Source: Pontivivens ytuae | GTDB lineage: Bacteria > Pseudomonadota > Alphaproteobacteria > Rhodobacterales > Rhodobacteraceae | DNA: 64,000 nt | Assembly (NCBI RefSeq): GCF_015679265.1 | Contig: NZ_CP064942.1 | Location: 3,390,001-3,454,000 of the forward strand | Direction of reading: 5' to 3' | Part shown: one piece after another, positions 30,917 to 40,112 of the stretch | Layout of the letters: the number at the start of each line of letters is the position of its first letter | How positions within the stretch are numbered: position 1 is the stretch's first letter | Translations under genes and position numbers: made by a program | Notes under the pieces: generated by a model | Seen by the model: only the letters and a program-made list of their open reading frames with translations | Told to the model about the DNA's origin: nothing | Databases searched by the model: none

Positions 30917-32473
30917 ATGAGTGAGCTATTCGACGATGGTGACGCGCCGGGGGAAAACGCCCCGGCGCTGTCCGTTTCCGATCTCAGCCAGGCGGTGAAA
31001 CGCGCCATCGAGGGCGGCTTCGGCCACGTCCGGGTGCGCGGCGAGGTGGGGCGCGTATCGCGCCCGCGCTCCGGGCACGTCTATCTCGACCTCAAGGACG
31101 ACCGCGCCGTCCTCGCCGCCGTGATCTGGAAGGGCGTGGCCTCCGGCCTGCGCACCCAGCCGGAGGAGGGCATGGAGGTCGTGGCCACCGGCCGCCTGAC
31201 CACCTTCGCCGGGCAGTCCCGCTATCAGCTCGTGATCGAGCATGTGGCGCCTGCGGGCGTCGGCGCGCTGATGGCGATGCTGGAAAAGCGCAAGGCGGCG
31301 CTGGCCGCCGAGGGGCTGTTCGCCGCCGAACGCAAGCGGCCCCTGCCGCCACTGCCGAAGGTCATCGGGGTGGTGACCTCGCCTTCGGGCGCGGTGATCC
31401 GCGACATCCTCCACCGCCTGCGCGACCGCTTCCCGCGGGAGGTGCTGGTCTGGCCCGTCGCCGTGCAGGGCGAGAAATGCGCACCCGAGGTGGCCGCCGC
31501 GATCCGGGGCTTCAACGCGCTGCCGCCGGACGGCCCGGTGCCGCGGCCCGACCTGCTGATCGTCGCGCGGGGCGGCGGTTCGTTGGAGGACTTGTGGGGC
31601 TTCAACGAGGAAGTCGTGGTCCGTGCGGCGGCCGAGAGCGAGATCCCCCTGATCTCCGCTGTGGGGCATGAGACCGACACAACGCTGATCGACCTCGCTG
31701 CCGACCGCCGCGCGCCGACACCGACTGCGGCGGCCGAGATGGCGGTGCCGGTGCGGGCGGAGCTTCTGTCCACGCTTGCGGGCTACGAGGATCGGCGCGT
31801 CCGCGCGCTCGCCCGCCTGCTGCGCGAACGCGGTGAGCGGCTGCGCGGGCTCGTTCGCGGGCTGCCGCGGCCGCAAGCGCTGCTCGCCGACCGCTCCCAA
31901 CGGCTCGATGCGCTGGGGGACCGGTTGCCGCTGGCCTTGTCGAGTGGGGCGGACCGGAAACGGCTGGCCCTCTCCGAAATCACCCGCGCGCTCGACCCCG
32001 CGCGCCTCGCCGCGCGTCTTGGCGGCCTGCGCGCGGAGCTGCGGGCGCAGTCGCTGGGCCGGGCTTTGGCCCACCGGGTGGAGCGGGCAAGGGATCGCCT
32101 TGGCGCCCTGCGTCCCTCACCGGTGCCGGTCGCCAATCGCCTGCGCACCGCGTCGCGCGAGTTGCAGGGCGTGGAAGCGCGGCTCGGCCGCGCCGCGGCC
32201 CGCGCGCTCCCGGACCGCCAGCGCAACCTTTCCGCTCTCTCCCGGACACTGGAGACGCTGAGCTACCACCGGACCCTCGAACGCGGCTACGCGGTGGTGC
32301 GCAGCGACGGCACCCTCGTCGGTCCCACCACCGAGCTGCCGCCCGGCACCCCGCTCGACATCGCCTTCGCCGGGGAGCGCCACGTCGCCGCCCGGGTGGA
32401 GGGCGAGGGTGCCGCCCGTCCGAAGAAGCGCAAGGCCAAGACACCCGCGCCGGAGCAGGGCCAGCTCTTCTAA
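30917..32473 (+). CDS. xseA: Exodeoxyribonuclease VII large subunit
   Basis: A 518-residue nuclease subunit that degrades single-stranded DNA together with XseB, which is not in the window. The N-terminal OB fold (ALSVSDLSQAVKRAIEGGFG) is followed by the catalytic domain with IGVVTSPSGAVIRDI, LIVARGGGSLEDLWGFNEE and AVGHETDTTLIDLAAD. A coiled-coil region and the C-terminal LERGYAVVRSDGTLV segment complete the family layout. It converges on the minus-strand secreted-protein operon with only 4 bp between stops. Confidence 0.95.
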   Translation: MSELFDDGDAPGENAPALSVSDLSQAVKRAIEGGFGHVRVRGEVGRVSRPRSGHVYLDLKDDRAVLAAVIWKGVASGLRTQPEEGMEVVATGRLTTFAGQSRYQLVIEHVAPAGVGALMAMLEKRKAALAAEGLFAAERKRPLPPLPKVIGVVTSPSGAVIRDILHRLRDRFPREVLVWPVAVQGEKCAPEVAAAIRGFNALPPDGPVPRPDLLIVARGGGSLEDLWGFNEEVVVRAAAESEIPLISAVGHETDTTLIDLAADRRAPTPTAAAEMAVPVRAELLSTLAGYEDRRVRALARLLRERGERLRGLVRGLPRPQALLADRSQRLDALGDRLPLALSSGADRKRLALSEITRALDPARLAARLGGLRAELRAQSLGRALAHRVERARDRLGALRPSPVPVANRLRTASRELQGVEARLGRAAARALPDRQRNLSALSRTLETLSYHRTLERGYAVVRSDGTLVGPTTELPPGTPLDIAFAGERHVAARVEGEGAARPKKRKAKTPAPEQGQLF

Positions 32474-32477
32474 GTCC

Positions 32478-32867
32478 TCAGACCGACGGCACCTCGCCCT
32501 CGCATTGCAGCGGTGTTGGCGAGCGGAACACGAGACGCAGATCCCGTTCCGGCCCGTCCGCACCTTCGGGGCGCGCGACGTAGCCGCGATCATCCTCGAT
32601 GAAGAACCAGCACTGCACGTCGTCCCGGTTTTCGTAGGAGAAGCAGAGCGCATCGCCCTCGGCCACCCAGACACCCCGCGCGCAGCTTCCGTCGGTGTAC
32701 TGCCAGATCACCTGTCCGCCCGGCCGGTACTGCTCGGATCCCGCCCATTGCCCGTCCTGCTCGAAGATCCAGGTCTCGCCGATCGACAGCGCGTCGAACT
32801 CGGCAGGCGGCACGATCCGCTCCTCCGCCGCTGCGGGCAGGGCGAGCACGAGGGCGAGCCACCTCAT
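32478..32867 (-). CDS. Secreted four-Cys paralogue 6 of tandem array
   Basis: A 129-residue protein with a signal peptide ([16 protein letters not shown]) and the array's core: VPPAEFDALSIGETWIF, a GSC cysteine, LCFSYE, VQCWFF and a last Cys nine residues from the end (LQCEGEVPSV). It shares the ending EVPSV with paralogue 5. It is the last gene of a seven-gene overlapping operon and its start overlaps the paralogue 5 stop (ATGA). No function is known. A DUF995-like relationship is conceivable from the GxW and C..W/Y pattern but is not established. Confidence 0.8.
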   Translation of the reverse strand: MRWLALVLALPAAAEERIVPPAEFDALSIGETWIFEQDGQWAGSEQYRPGGQVIWQYTDGSCARGVWVAEGDALCFSYENRDDVQCWFFIEDDRGYVARPEGADGPERDLRLVFRSPTPLQCEGEVPSV

Positions 32868-33262
32868 ACCGAGGGCACTTCCTCGCAGATCACCGGGTTC
32901 TCCGTGATCTTGGTGATCTCCTGCGTGCTGGGCGAACTGAGATCGGCGAAGCGGACGAAGAGCCGGTCGTCCACGCGCAGCGGCCACCAGCAATGGTCGC
33001 GCGGATCGTCGGGATAGGCAAAGCAGAGCGCGGGGCCGTCGATGAAGATCTCCCCGATCACGCAGGAGCCATCGGCGCGGGCCCAGCGGCTCTGCTCCCG
33101 GCTCAGGAACTGCTCCACCCCCACCAGCATGCCGCCGGGATAGGTCTGGAAGGTCAGCGTCTTGCCCACGGCGAGGTCGAGGAACTGGTCCGGCGTCAGC
33201 CGCTCCTGTGCGGCGGCAGGCAGCGCGAGGCAGGCAAGGATGAGCAGGCGGATCAGGGCCAT
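32864..33262 (-). CDS. Secreted four-Cys paralogue 5 of tandem array
   Basis: A 132-residue protein with a signal peptide ([20 protein letters not shown]), then [33 protein letters not shown] and a terminal CEEVPSV. The same four cysteines as in the other copies are preserved. The conserved REY/LPG motif of copies 1-3 is eroded here to VEQFLS. Its start lies inside the 3' end of the DUF255 gene (10-nt overlap). It is predicted to be periplasmic or exported. Confidence 0.8.
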   Translation of the reverse strand: MALIRLLILACLALPAAAQERLTPDQFLDLAVGKTLTFQTYPGGMLVGVEQFLSREQSRWARADGSCVIGEIFIDGPALCFAYPDDPRDHCWWPLRVDDRLFVRFADLSSPSTQEITKITENPVICEEVPSV

Positions 33263-35400
33263 CGGAACTCCACGGTCACGGGCAGCAGGCAGTGCGTGTC
33301 GGCGCAGGGCTGCCACGACACGGTGAGGGTATCGCCCGCGGGGCGCAAGGGCAGGGTGAGGGTGTTCTGCCAGACGGGGCCGTCGGGACCCGAGGTGGGC
33401 TCGGGCCAGTCGATGTCGGCGCCGTCGAGCGTCAGGGGGCGACGGTCGGCGCGATGCGCGCCCGCCGTCAGGTGCCAGCCCTCGGCGATGTGCAGGTCGA
33501 GGGTGAAGTCGTCCTGGGTGCGGCGCAGGATCAGCTGCACCGGACCGATGCGCCGGTGCCAGCCCGCCGCGCCGTCGGTGAGGATGCGGCTGGCGCGCAG
33601 GGCCTCCAGCCGGGCCACTGGCATCTCCGCGAGGCGGCCGGACAGGGCGGTGACCAGCGCCTCCGCCTTTGCCCGCCGTTCCGGATCGGGGGCGGCCGCG
33701 TCGAGCAGGGCGAGGAGCTCCAGCGCGGAGGACTCGCCCGACGGTACCGCGCCGTCCTCCGTCTCCAGCACCGGGCCGAGGGGGCCGTCGAGGGTCAGCG
33801 CCAGCCGCCCGTCGGTCGAGAACCGGGCGAGGGCGGCGTCGGCCATCTGCGCGGCCTCGTCGATTCGGCCCAGCGACAGAGCTGCGAGGCCGAGCCAGGC
33901 GAGATCGGAGAGGTTCGCCGCCTCCCGCCGCGTGCCGTCGAGGTCGAGCCGTGCCATCTCCTCGATCGGGCCGAGCCGGGTCATCACGGCGTCGAAGGCG
34001 CGCGCCGCGGCTTCGGTCCACTCGGGGCGCGCGAAGGCCGCGCCCGCCTCGGCCAACGCCCGGATCATCAGCCCGTTCCAGCCGCCGATGACCTTGTCGT
34101 CGCGCAGCGGGCGGGGGCGGGCGTCGCGGCGCAGGCGCAGCGCTTCGAGCCCCGTGTCCAGCCGATCGAAATCTACCGCCGCGCCGGGCGTCAGATGCGC
34201 CACCGGCCCAGCCTCCAGCGTCGGTGCGGCATGCAGGTTGAGCGTGTCGCGCAGCCAGTCGTCCTCCACCTCCTCCGGCGGCCAGACGTAGAAGGCGCCT
34301 TCCTCCTGCTTGCCCGTGACATCGAGGCTGTCCGCATCCTCCGCCGAGTAGAACGCGCCGTCGGGCGCGGTCATGTCGCGCAGCACGTAGTCGGCGCAGC
34401 GGGCGACGGCGCGGGCGAAGTCGGGGCGGCCCGCGATCTGCCAGGCCTCGGTGTAACATCGCATTAGAAGCGCCTGATTGTAGAGCATCTTCTCGAAGTG
34501 CGGGGTGCGCCAATTCACGTCCACCGTGTAGCGGTGGAAGCCGCCGCCCACATGATCGTGCAGCCCGCCCGCGGCCATGTGGATCAGCGAGGTGAGTGCC
34601 GCATCGCGCGCTGCGGCATCCCCCGTCCGCCGCCAGTGGTCCATCAGGAACAGGAGGTTGCCCTCCTGCGGGAACTGGGTGCCTTGGGAGAAGCCGCCAT
34701 GCTCCGCGTTGAAGAGCCGGACGAGGTCGGCGACGGCGCGGGTGGGCGCCTCCGTCAGCTCCGCGGGCGGCGCGCTTTGGGCCGGGATGCGCCGCATCGC
34801 GTCGGCGAGTTGGCCCGCGACGCCCTCGAACTGGTCGCGCTGGCCCCCCTGCCAGCCCTGCGCAATCGCGCCGAGGACCTGCACGAATTGCGGTTTCGGG
34901 AAGTAGGTCCCGGTGTGAAACGGCCGCCCGTCCGGCATCAGCCAGACCGAGTTCGGCCAGCCCGCGTGGCGGTGTTGCAGCATCGTCGCGAGGATATAGG
35001 CCTGGTCGACATCGGGCCGCTGCTCCCGGTCGAGCTTCACTGGGACGAAGGAGGCGTTCAGAACCGCGGCCACCTCCAGATCGTCGAAGCTCTCCTCCTC
35101 CATCACGTGGCACCAGTGGCAGGTGGCGTAGCCGACGGAGAGGAAGACGGGCCGGTCGAGGGCGGCGGCCTCCGCCAGCGCCTCCTCACCCCAGGGCCGC
35201 CAGTCCACCGGGTTATGGGCGTGCTGAATGAGATAGGGCGAGGCCTCGCGGATCAGCCGGTTCACGAAGCGCGGGCTGCCATCGGGCCGCAAGTGGTGAG
35301 TGCGCGGCACGTGGTTCACGCGGGCCGCGAGGGCCTCGTCGAGCTCGACCGCCAGCCCCGCGCTCCGCTCCGACCCGGGCGGGGTCTCGAGGCCGGTCAA
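33253..35400 (-). CDS. DUF255 thioredoxin-fold protein with DsbD-alpha-like tail
   Basis: A protein of about 715 residues. The N-terminal thioredoxin-like DUF255 domain carries [17 protein letters not shown] and the CxxC motif CHWC at residues 94-97, characteristic of YyaL/SSP411 proteins. A central alpha/alpha barrel follows ([38 protein letters not shown]). The last 110 or so residues ([15 protein letters not shown] to CADTHC, Cys699/Cys704) look like a DsbD-alpha/DsbC-corrector domain. No signal peptide is seen. The likely TTG start (35400) overlaps the paralogue 4 stop. It is embedded among six secreted four-Cys proteins, which suggests a thiol-redox role. Confidence 0.85.
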   Translation of the reverse strand: MTGLETPPGSERSAGLAVELDEALAARVNHVPRTHHLRPDGSPRFVNRLIREASPYLIQHAHNPVDWRPWGEEALAEAAALDRPVFLSVGYATCHWCHVMEEESFDDLEVAAVLNASFVPVKLDREQRPDVDQAYILATMLQHRHAGWPNSVWLMPDGRPFHTGTYFPKPQFVQVLGAIAQGWQGGQRDQFEGVAGQLADAMRRIPAQSAPPAELTEAPTRAVADLVRLFNAEHGGFSQGTQFPQEGNLLFLMDHWRRTGDAAARDAALTSLIHMAAGGLHDHVGGGFHRYTVDVNWRTPHFEKMLYNQALLMRCYTEAWQIAGRPDFARAVARCADYVLRDMTAPDGAFYSAEDADSLDVTGKQEEGAFYVWPPEEVEDDWLRDTLNLHAAPTLEAGPVAHLTPGAAVDFDRLDTGLEALRLRRDARPRPLRDDKVIGGWNGLMIRALAEAGAAFARPEWTEAAARAFDAVMTRLGPIEEMARLDLDGTRREAANLSDLAWLGLAALSLGRIDEAAQMADAALARFSTDGRLALTLDGPLGPVLETEDGAVPSGESSALELLALLDAAAPDPERRAKAEALVTALSGRLAEMPVARLEALRASRILTDGAAGWHRRIGPVQLILRRTQDDFTLDLHIAEGWHLTAGAHRADRRPLTLDGADIDWPEPTSGPDGPVWQNTLTLPLRPAGDTLTVSWQPCADTHCLLPVTVEFRWP

Positions 35401-35801
35401 CCGACCTGCTCCATCCCGCAGGCCACGTCGCCGGGGACGATCTCCATCTGCAGGGGCGGCGTGTCGAGCGGATCGCCGACGAAGTTGTAAGAGTGGACGG
35501 TGAAGAGCCCGTGCTCGCCCTGCTCCGACACCTGGCACACCTCGCCGTCCCGTGCAGGCCATGCGATGCAGACCATCTCGTTCTCGACAAGGGCGATCCC
35601 GTCGTAGCATTCGCCCGTATGGTCCTGCATTCGCAGGGAAAAGCCGAAGACGCTGCCGAGCCAGTATTCCCGCCGGACGACGCGGCCCTCATCGAAGTAG
35701 ACCGCAGTGTTGCCGTTGACGGCGGCGGTCCACTCGTCGGGCGGTACCGTCTGCGCCTGCGCCGCCAAGGGCAGGGCGGCGAGCAGAAGGAATGCCCGCA
35801 T
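35397..35801 (-). CDS. Secreted four-Cys paralogue 4 of tandem array
   Basis: A 134-residue protein with a signal peptide ([17 protein letters not shown]), [26 protein letters not shown], a GEC cysteine, VCIAWP, EVCQV and a final ACGMEQVG. It keeps the DEW and REYW positions and all four cysteines but lacks the GxW tryptophan (GIA instead). It overlaps the neighbouring genes by 1 nt (upstream paralogue 3) and 4 nt (DUF255). Confidence 0.8.
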   Translation of the reverse strand: MRAFLLLAALPLAAQAQTVPPDEWTAAVNGNTAVYFDEGRVVRREYWLGSVFGFSLRMQDHTGECYDGIALVENEMVCIAWPARDGEVCQVSEQGEHGLFTVHSYNFVGDPLDTPPLQMEIVPGDVACGMEQVG

Positions 35802-36202
35802 CAGCTCGTCAGCCCCGGCTCGCAGGTAAAGCCGCCCTCGACGATCTCGCCCTGCTGGACCGCTTCGTCGAGCGGCTGGCCGCCGGAATCCACCGGCGGG
35901 AAGGAGAGCGTGCCGTCCGCCTCTTCCACATGCCGGGCGCAGACGATGGAGCCGGGCCAGGCGAAGCAGTAGGTGCCCTCGAACTCGGTCCAGCGCCCGT
36001 CCTGGCAGAAGCCGTCCGGCGTCTGGTAGCGGACGGAGCGGCCGTCGGGCAGCCAGAACTCGCGGCCAATGTAGTTGCCGTCGATCGAGTAGTGGATCGA
36101 GTTGCCGAGCACCCGCTCCATCCACTCCTCCCGCGGAATGTCCTTGCCCTCCTGCGCGGCGGCGGGCAGGGCGACGAGGCCTGCGAGGATCAGCGCCCGC
36201 AT
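35801..36202 (-). CDS. Secreted four-Cys paralogue 3 of tandem array
   Basis: A 133-residue protein with a signal peptide (MRALILAGLVALPAAAQ), IPREEWMERVLGNSIHYS, GREFWLPDG, DGFCQDGRWTEFEG, YCFAWPG, VCARHVEE and a final FTCEPGLTS. It closely follows paralogues 1 and 2 in the GRE..LP and GxW..YCF.WPG motifs. It shares one base with both neighbours (TGATG), so translation is coupled. Confidence 0.82.
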   Translation of the reverse strand: MRALILAGLVALPAAAQEGKDIPREEWMERVLGNSIHYSIDGNYIGREFWLPDGRSVRYQTPDGFCQDGRWTEFEGTYCFAWPGSIVCARHVEEADGTLSFPPVDSGGQPLDEAVQQGEIVEGGFTCEPGLTS

Positions 36203-36618
36203 CAGCTCGTCACCGCCGGGCCGCAGGTGAAGGGGGCCACCTCGATCCGCTCGACCCGTTGCAGCGACGATCCGGTGGGCTCGCCCGTCGGCGTGACCGG
36301 CTGGATCAGCGTCTCACCGCCCTCCTCGAAATGCAGGAAGCACGGCGTGTCGCCCGGCCAGCGGTAGCAATAGGCGAAGCTCTCCTCCAGGTGGGTCCAG
36401 ACCCCTTCGAGGCACTGGCCGCTCACATGCTCGAACCGCACCGCGTTGCTGCCGGGCAGGTAGTACTCCCGCCCGAAATACTCCTGACCGATATAGTAGT
36501 AGACCGTGCGGCCCTCGGTCATCTCCTCCCACTCGTCGGGCGGGATCTGCCGGATCTTGTCCTGCGCAAGGGCGAGCGCCGGCAGCGCCAGTGTGATCAA
36601 GATAAGGAAGGCGCGCAT
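36202..36618 (-). CDS. Secreted four-Cys paralogue 2 of tandem array
   Basis: A 138-residue protein with a signal peptide (MRAFLILITLALPALALAQ), IPPDEWEEMTEGRTVYYY, FGREYYLPGSNAVRFE, SGQCLEGVWTHLEES, YCYRWPGDTPCFLHFEEGG and a final FTCGPAVTS. It is the closest relative of paralogue 1; both share REYYLPGSN and VWT.LEES. One-base overlaps flank it on both sides. Confidence 0.82.
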   Translation of the reverse strand: MRAFLILITLALPALALAQDKIRQIPPDEWEEMTEGRTVYYYIGQEYFGREYYLPGSNAVRFEHVSGQCLEGVWTHLEESFAYCYRWPGDTPCFLHFEEGGETLIQPVTPTGEPTGSSLQRVERIEVAPFTCGPAVTS

Positions 36619-37040
36619 CAGCTCAGATTCTCCGTGCCGCAAATGAAGACGTCTTTGGTGATGGATACGATGTCCTGAGGTGTGGACGGAACCGGGTCTC
36701 CCGCAGGTGTGACCGTGGAAATGGCGAGGGATCCGTCCGCCCGTTCGAGGTGGTGAAAGCAGAACGTGTCCCAGGGCCAGCGGAAGCAGTAGGCGCGGCT
36801 CTCCTCCAGATAGGTCCAGACGCCGTCGCCGCAGGTGCCGTCCGCGCTTTCGAACCGGGCGCGGTTGGAACCGGGGAGGTAGTATTCGCGGCCGACATAG
36901 CGGCCGTCCGCCTCGTAATGCAGCACCCGACCGTCCACCAGCGTACGCCACTCGTCGAGCGGAATGTGCCGCGGCGCATCCTCCGCACCGGCCGCAGCGG
37001 CACTCAGGCCGCCGATCAGCAGCACCGCGGGTCTCAGCAT
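36618..37040 (-). CDS. Secreted four-Cys paralogue 1, first gene of array operon
   Basis: A 140-residue protein with a signal peptide (MLRPAVLLIGGLSAAAAGAE), IPLDEWRTLVDGRVLHYE, VGREYYLPGSNRARFE, DGTCGDGVWTYLEES, YCFRWPWDTFCFHHLE and a terminal FICGTENLS. The ATG at 37040 has a GAGGA Shine-Dalgarno 7 nt upstream; a short extension (MYLLRLTGEDYR) is less likely. The promoter must lie in the 177-bp gap facing the NuoEF-fusion gene. Confidence 0.83.
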   Translation of the reverse strand: MLRPAVLLIGGLSAAAAGAEDAPRHIPLDEWRTLVDGRVLHYEADGRYVGREYYLPGSNRARFESADGTCGDGVWTYLEESRAYCFRWPWDTFCFHHLERADGSLAISTVTPAGDPVPSTPQDIVSITKDVFICGTENLS

Positions 37041-37217
37041 TCGGTAGTCCTCGCCTGTCAGCCTCAAGAGGTACATAGGGAGTGCGGACGCCCGCGTCCC
37101 GCCCCGATTGTCGTCTTTCGGAAACCGTGATGTCGCGTCGGCAGGGTTTGCCTGCCGCTTTTGCGCTGTCGGGCGGTCGGGCAGGGCCCTAATCTGGCGC
37201 CAACACGAGGAGACGAC

Positions 37218-38909
37218 ATGGCGTTGGACGAGCGCAAGGGCATCTGGAAATCGGGCAAGGGCAAGGGGCGCGCGACGCCCAAGGGCCGCCAGTACGACGA
37301 CGCGGCGCTGGCCGAGGTGCAGGCGCTGCTCGGCGACCGGCCGCGGCGGCGCGACCTGCTGATCGAGTTCCTGCATCTCATCCAGGATGCGCACGGCCAC
37401 CTCTCCGCTGCCCACCTGCGTGCGTTGGCCGAGGAGATGCGGCTCTCCCAGGCGGAGGTCTACGAGGTCGCGACCTTCTACGCTCATTTCGACGTGGTGA
37501 AGGAGGGGGAGACCCCGCCCCCCGCGCTGACGATCCGGGTCTGCGACTCGCTCGCTTGCGAGCTCGCCGGGGCGCAGGCGCTGAAGGCCGCGCTGGAGGA
37601 CGGGCTCGACCCGGCGGAGGTCCGCGTCCTGCGCGCCCCCTGCATGGGCCGCTGCGACACCGCGCCGGTGCTGGAGCTGGGCCACCATCATATTGACCAC
37701 GCAACGCCAGAGAAGGTGCAGGCGGCCATCGCCGCAGGCGAAACCCATCCGGTGATCCCGGACTACGAGCGTTTCGACACCTATCGCGCCGCGGGCGGCT
37801 ACGACACGCTCATCGCCCTGCGCGGCGGGGCGAAGACGCCCGACGCGGTGCAGGATGACGTACTCTCCTCCGGCCTGCGCGGCATGGGCGGGGCGGGCTT
37901 CCCGTCGGGTCGCAAGTGGTCCTTTGTCTGCGGCTACGAGGGCCCGCGCTACCTCGCGGTGAACGGCGATGAGGGCGAGCCGGGCACCTTCAAGGATCGC
38001 TACGTGCTGGAGCGGACGCCGCACAGCTTCCTCGAAGGGATGCTGATCGCCGCCTGGGCCGTCGAGGCCGAGACCTGCTTCATCTACATGCGCGACGAGT
38101 ACCCGGCCGTGCTGGAGATCCTGCGGCGCGAGATCGCGGCACTTGAGCAGGCGGGCCTCGTCGCCCCTGGATATATCGACCTGCGCCGTGGCGCGGGCGC
38201 CTATATCTGCGGCGAGGAAAGCGCGATGATCGAGAGTATCGAGGGCAAGCGCGGCCTCCCACGGCACCGCCCGCCCTATGTGGCAGAGGTCGGTCTCTTC
38301 GACCGCCCGACCCTCGTCCACAATGTCGAGACGCTGCACTGGATCGCCCGCATCTGCCGCGAGGGGCCGGGCGTCTTCGGCGACCACGGCGTGAACGGGC
38401 GGCGCGGGATGCGGGCCTATTCCGTTTCGGGACGCGTGCGCAATCCGGGGGTCTACGAGGTGCCGGCCGGGCAGACGATCGCGCAACTGATTGAACTCGC
38501 AGGCGGCATGGCCGCGGGCGAGACCTTCTACGCCTACCAGCCCGGCGGCCCGTCCTCCGGCCTGCTGCCCGCCTCTATGGACGACATTCCGCTCGATTTC
38601 GACACGTTGCAGGAGCACGGCACCTTCATTGGCTCGGCGGCCGTGGTGGTGCTCTCCGAGCGGGACCGCGCGCGCGACGCAGCCCTCAACATGCTGCGCT
38701 TCTTCGAGGATGAAAGCTGCGGTCAGTGCACCCCTTGCCGCGTCGGTTGCGAGAAAGCGGTGAAGTTGATGCAGGCCGAGCACTGGGATGCGGGCCTGCT
38801 GGAGGAGCTGTCGACCCTCATGGCCGACGCCTCTATCTGCGGGCTGGGCCAGGCGGCGCCGAACCCCATCCGCCTAACGCTGAAACACTTCCGCCACGAG
38901 GTGGAGTAG
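37218..38909 (+). CDS. NuoE-NuoF fusion, diaphorase subunit (formate dehydrogenase beta type)
   Basis: A 563-residue fusion. Residues about 30-175 are NuoE-like with the 2Fe-2S cysteines CDSLAC and CMGRC. Residues about 190-560 are NuoF-like with NADH/FMN segments GMGGAGFPSGRKW, NGDEGEPGTFKDRY and GAGAYICGEESAMIESIEGK, and the 4Fe-4S motif SCGQCTPCRVGC. The layout fits NAD-dependent formate dehydrogenase beta (FdsB/FdhB) or HoxF-like diaphorases. No catalytic alpha subunit, FdsG or FdhD is next to it; the next gene is a serine hydrolase. GAGGAG precedes the ATG. Confidence 0.87.
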   Translation: MALDERKGIWKSGKGKGRATPKGRQYDDAALAEVQALLGDRPRRRDLLIEFLHLIQDAHGHLSAAHLRALAEEMRLSQAEVYEVATFYAHFDVVKEGETPPPALTIRVCDSLACELAGAQALKAALEDGLDPAEVRVLRAPCMGRCDTAPVLELGHHHIDHATPEKVQAAIAAGETHPVIPDYERFDTYRAAGGYDTLIALRGGAKTPDAVQDDVLSSGLRGMGGAGFPSGRKWSFVCGYEGPRYLAVNGDEGEPGTFKDRYVLERTPHSFLEGMLIAAWAVEAETCFIYMRDEYPAVLEILRREIAALEQAGLVAPGYIDLRRGAGAYICGEESAMIESIEGKRGLPRHRPPYVAEVGLFDRPTLVHNVETLHWIARICREGPGVFGDHGVNGRRGMRAYSVSGRVRNPGVYEVPAGQTIAQLIELAGGMAAGETFYAYQPGGPSSGLLPASMDDIPLDFDTLQEHGTFIGSAAVVVLSERDRARDAALNMLRFFEDESCGQCTPCRVGCEKAVKLMQAEHWDAGLLEELSTLMADASICGLGQAAPNPIRLTLKHFRHEVE

Positions 38910-38945
38910 GGGCGAGGGCCTGGAGTGCCCTCAAAGAACACCACC

Positions 38946-38967
38946 GTCCCGGCCCCCGAGCCGGGAC
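38946..38967. repeat. Copy 3 of the 22-nt hairpin repeat
   Basis: A perfect 8-bp stem GTCCCGGC/GCCGGGAC with loop CCCCGA, 36 nt after the NuoEF-fusion stop. The arms are identical to copy 2 (14564-14585). It may also serve as a 3' end stabiliser or terminator here, but no U-tract follows. Confidence 0.65.
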
Positions 38968-39050
38968 CGCCCCGAACAGGCTTAGGCTGCCGACAGCCCC
39001 TACGCCCCCAGCCACTCGCGCCAGCCACCCTCCATCCCCATATCCCGACA

Positions 39051-40067
39051 ATGCGCCTCGCCCCCCTTCTGGCCCTCCTCGCCATGCCGCTCCACGCCCA
39101 GGACATCGACGCCTTCCTCGCTGAGACCGGTGCGCCCGGCGCGATGATCGTGACCTTCGACGGATCGGAGGTGGTCGAGCATGTCGCAGGCAGCCGCCGC
39201 CTCGGCACCGATGCACCGGTCGAGGAGGGCGACGCCTGGCATCTCGGCTCGATCACCAAGAGCGCCACGGCGACGCTCGCCGCGCGCCTGATCGCCGATG
39301 GCCGCCTGTCGGCCGACACGCCGCTCAGCGCCGCGCTGCCGGACGCACCCGACGCCTATGCCGACGTGATGCTAGCTGAACTGCTGAGCCACCGCTCTGG
39401 CCTGCCCGCCAATGTCGGCTTCCTGACCGCCCTGCGGCTGCAGGGCATCGATGCGGAGCGGGACCCGGTCGCCGACCGGCAGCGATACGCCACCGTGATC
39501 CTCGGCAAGGAGCGCGGCCCGCGGGGTGAGTTCCTCTACTCCAACGCGGGCTATGTCCTTGCTGCGTTGATGATGGAGCGCCTGACCGGCACCCCTTACG
39601 AAACTTTGCTGCGCGACGAGATCCTGACCCCGCTCGGCCTCACCTCGGCCGGTTTCGGCCCGCCGCCCGCCATCGAGGGTCACCGCGGCGGGCTCTTCGG
39701 GGTTCGCCCGGCGGGGCAGGGCGCCGGTGCCGACAACCCGCCGGTACTCAACCCTGCGGGTCGGCTCCACATGAGCGGGCCGGACCTGATGACCTATCTG
39801 CGCGCCCATCTCGACCGCGACCCGGATTACCTGCCGCCCGCCCTCTGGGACTGGCTGCACATCCCGCCCGAGGGCGACGACTACGCCATGGGCTGGGTCG
39901 TGCACGAGAGCGGCGCGCTGGTCCACGACGGCTCGAACACCTTCTGGTACGCCATCGCCGCCTTCTGGCCCGGCACGGACCGCGCCCTCATCCTCGCCAC
40001 CAATGATGGACGGATCGAGGCGCAGCAGCCCGCCTTCCGCACGGTCTTCGAGGCCTTCGCGCCCTGA
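39051..40067 (+). CDS. Exported serine hydrolase, class C beta-lactamase family
   Basis: A 338-residue protein of the beta-lactamase/penicillin-binding-protein-like esterase family. The signal peptide is MRLAPLLALLAMPLHAQ. The catalytic SxxK is in LGSITKSATATLAARL, the YxN motif is FLYSNAGYVLAALMMERLTG, and the third motif is HDGSN. True beta-lactamase activity is uncertain; peptidase or esterase functions are common in this family. The ATG at 39051 is chosen for the signal peptide. Confidence 0.87.
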   Translation: MRLAPLLALLAMPLHAQDIDAFLAETGAPGAMIVTFDGSEVVEHVAGSRRLGTDAPVEEGDAWHLGSITKSATATLAARLIADGRLSADTPLSAALPDAPDAYADVMLAELLSHRSGLPANVGFLTALRLQGIDAERDPVADRQRYATVILGKERGPRGEFLYSNAGYVLAALMMERLTGTPYETLLRDEILTPLGLTSAGFGPPPAIEGHRGGLFGVRPAGQGAGADNPPVLNPAGRLHMSGPDLMTYLRAHLDRDPDYLPPALWDWLHIPPEGDDYAMGWVVHESGALVHDGSNTFWYAIAAFWPGTDRALILATNDGRIEAQQPAFRTVFEAFAP

Positions 40068-40068
40068 T

Positions 40069-40102
40069 CTTCATCTTTCCCCAAATACGCCAGCGACGGC
40101 GC
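40069..40102. repeat. Rhodobacteraceae intergenic element, copy 1
   Basis: On the minus strand it reads GGCGTATTTGGGGAAAGATGAAGA after a CG-rich segment. I recognise this as the common roseobacter/Rhodobacter intergenic tail, typically a GC-rich stem followed by GTATTTGG and GATGAAG. It sits between convergent gene ends (serine hydrolase and aminotransferase) and probably acts as a bidirectional terminator. Confidence 0.55.
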
Positions 40103-40112
40103 TGCCGGGCCG

